From Microbacterium sp. JZ31 (GTDB lineage: Bacteria; Actinomycetota; Actinomycetes; Actinomycetales; Microbacteriaceae): a DNA stretch of 64,000 bases. Shown here in pieces: positions 63,034-64,000 of the stretch. Position 1 is the stretch's first letter. Each line of letters opens with the position of its first letter. The position numbers were made by a program, and so were the translations under genes. A model generated the notes under the pieces. The model searched no databases, was not told the origin of the DNA, and saw only the letters and a program-made list of their open reading frames with translations. The stretch is taken from the NCBI RefSeq assembly GCF_016805985.1, contig NZ_CP017661.1, forward strand, positions 868,001 through 932,000. Reading direction: 5' to 3'.

Positions 63034-63438
63034 ATGCCTCGCCGGATCGCCCGGATCGCCGCCGTGCTGCTCGCGCTCGAGGCCGTCGGGATCCTCGCGC
63101 TCGCGGCCTGGCAGGTCGTCGCTCTCGCCGGTGCCGACACGACGGATCCCGTCAGCGCGATCGCGCTGATCGTGCTGACCCTGCTGGGGGCGGTCGCCGT
63201 CGCGGCGTTCGCCGCCGCGACCTGGCGGGGCCGGTCGTGGGGACGCTCGGGCGGCGTCGTGACGCAGCTGCTGATCGTGGCCGTCGCGGTCGGCGCTCTC
63301 TCGGGGGAGTTCCCCCATGTCGGCGTGGCCGTCGCGCTCGGCCTGCCCGCGGTGGCGGGACTCGTCCTGCTGTTCCTGGCCGCGCGCGAGGCGCACGCGC
63401 AGGATGCCGCGAGCGGCGGGGTCGCGCGCGAGGACTGA
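63034..63438 (+). CDS. Small four-helix membrane protein
   Basis: A 134-residue protein with about four hydrophobic helices (IAAVLLALEAVGILALAAW first, VAGLVLLFLAAREAH last) and a hydrophilic end. Resembles small conserved actinobacterial membrane proteins; no known domain recognised. GAGGAGAG stands before the ATG. It converges with the EI24 gene, one base between stops. Confidence 0.75.
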   Translation: MPRRIARIAAVLLALEAVGILALAAWQVVALAGADTTDPVSAIALIVLTLLGAVAVAAFAAATWRGRSWGRSGGVVTQLLIVAVAVGALSGEFPHVGVAVALGLPAVAGLVLLFLAAREAHAQDAASGGVARED

Positions 63439-63439
63439 G

Positions 63440-64000
63440 TCAGCGCGAGGTCGGCGCCGCCGCCGGGACGGCGGTCGGCTCGCCCGCGAGGTGCCGGCCG
63501 AGGATCGCGGCCCCCGCGACGGCCGCCGGCATCACGACGATCGCGGCGCCCGGCACGAGGAAGCACACGTGCACGGCGACGCCGAAGCCGAGGACGCGCG
63601 TCCGGCTGCCCTTCAGGAGCGCGGCGCGGCGGCTCGCGTCGAGCCCGCGCGCGGTGAGTCCCCGCGATGCGAGCTCGTCCGCGATCACGCGGCCGTTCAG
63701 CAGCGCCCCGATGACGGCGCCCGCGACGCCGCCGACGACCGGCACGAGCGCCACGAGGCCCGCGCAGAGCGCCGAGAGCAGGCCCTTGCCGAACAGTCCG
63801 AGAGCATCGCCGATCGAGCTGCCGATCCCATACGGGGCGTCCGGCACGGAGCCGCCCAGGTCGCGCTCGACCGAGCGCCAGATCCGGTCGTAGAACGGCT
63901 CGCCCACCACGAGGGTGAGCGCGGCGAAGGTGGTGATCGCCAGCACGATCGCGCCGCCCATCAGGGCGATCGCCAGCAGCCATCGCAGGAGATCCGCCCA
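63440..64000 (-). CDS. EI24 domain (CysZ-like) membrane protein, 5' end outside window
   Basis: 187 residues are visible, open to the window edge. WADLLRWLLAIALMGG and TLVVGEPFYDRIWRSVERDL mark the EI24/CysZ group (conserved Pro-x-x-Asp after the second helix), then FGKGLLSALCAGLVALVPVV and GRVIADELASRGL. CysZ proteins transport sulfate; many actinobacterial EI24 proteins have unknown roles. The ATG at 63961 is internal to the fold and not the true start. Confidence 0.85.
   Translation of the reverse strand, partial: WADLLRWLLAIALMGGAIVLAITTFAALTLVVGEPFYDRIWRSVERDLGGSVPDAPYGIGSSIGDALGLFGKGLLSALCAGLVALVPVVGGVAGAVIGALLNGRVIADELASRGLTARGLDASRRAALLKGSRTRVLGFGVAVHVCFLVPGAAIVVMPAAVAGAAILGRHLAGEPTAVPAAAPTSR

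Noticed and set aside
63440..63983. Minus-strand frame continuing from whiB1 through 63983 as one long protein
   Set aside because: WhiB1 begins at the ATG at 62789 with a ribosome site and a typical family N-terminus; the frame beyond is non-coding and then opposite or out of frame with real genes.

Overview
The window is about 70% GC and comes from an actinobacterium, most probably a Microbacterium-like member of the Microbacteriaceae. Evidence: two WhiB regulators, the mtrA-mtrB-lpqB-comF-hpf-secA and whiB1-pdtaS neighbourhoods, frequent GTG/TTG starts, many 4-nt ATGA/GTGA gene overlaps, and at least ten starts placed 6-8 nt after a TAnnnT -10 box, as in leaderless actinobacterial transcripts. 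No rRNA, tRNA, CRISPR array, insertion sequence or prophage was seen. No stretch longer than 300 bases lacks a gene; the longest gaps are 52809-53088, 62790-63033 and 8454-8684.

1-19770 is a cell-surface polysaccharide region. A YfhO-like membrane protein is cut by the left edge. A seven-gene minus-strand operon (2034-8453) follows: four GT-A type glycosyltransferases or sugar enzymes, a GtrA protein, a flippase-like membrane protein and a GT4 enzyme, every junction a 4-nt overlap. Then come UDP-galactopyranose mutase (glf), a putative polysaccharide pyruvyl transferase and a secreted NlpC/P60 hydrolase with FG-GAP-like repeats. A second minus-strand operon (12870-19770) holds two O-antigen-ligase-like polymerases, GlfT2-like and GlfT1-like galactofuranosyltransferases and an acyltransferase. 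Together these predict a galactofuranose-containing surface glycan.

19815-28459 holds manA, whiB2, a giant glycosyltransferase-membrane fusion, DUF5719, a degenerate zincin-like protein, DUF3499 and a divergent RDD/SpoIIM pair. 28472-36435 is an aquaporin plus a compact accessory biosynthetic locus: an AMP-forming ligase, an SGNH-like protein, a phosphopantetheinyl transferase, an NAD-synthase-like enzyme, an AsnB amidotransferase, two divergently transcribed carrier proteins and a hexapeptide acyltransferase. It separates SpoIIM/RDD from the MoxR/DUF58 genes, which are normally adjacent, and is the best candidate here for an undescribed system.

36460-42110 is the DUF58-MoxR-DUF4350-DUF4129-membrane-protein operon; its first gene carries an apparent one-base frameshift in a Pro-Tyr repeat tail. 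42231-48003 is mtrA-mtrB-lpqB-comF-hpf. 48082-52808 holds a coiled-coil protein, a PadR regulator, a frameshifted cyclic-nucleotide-phosphodiesterase-like gene and a Stealth phosphotransferase, lying between hpf and secA. 53089-64000 has secA, an AlaA-like aminotransferase, small conserved actinobacterial genes, a SAF-domain/ParA-like pair, pdtaS, whiB1 and an EI24 protein cut by the right edge.
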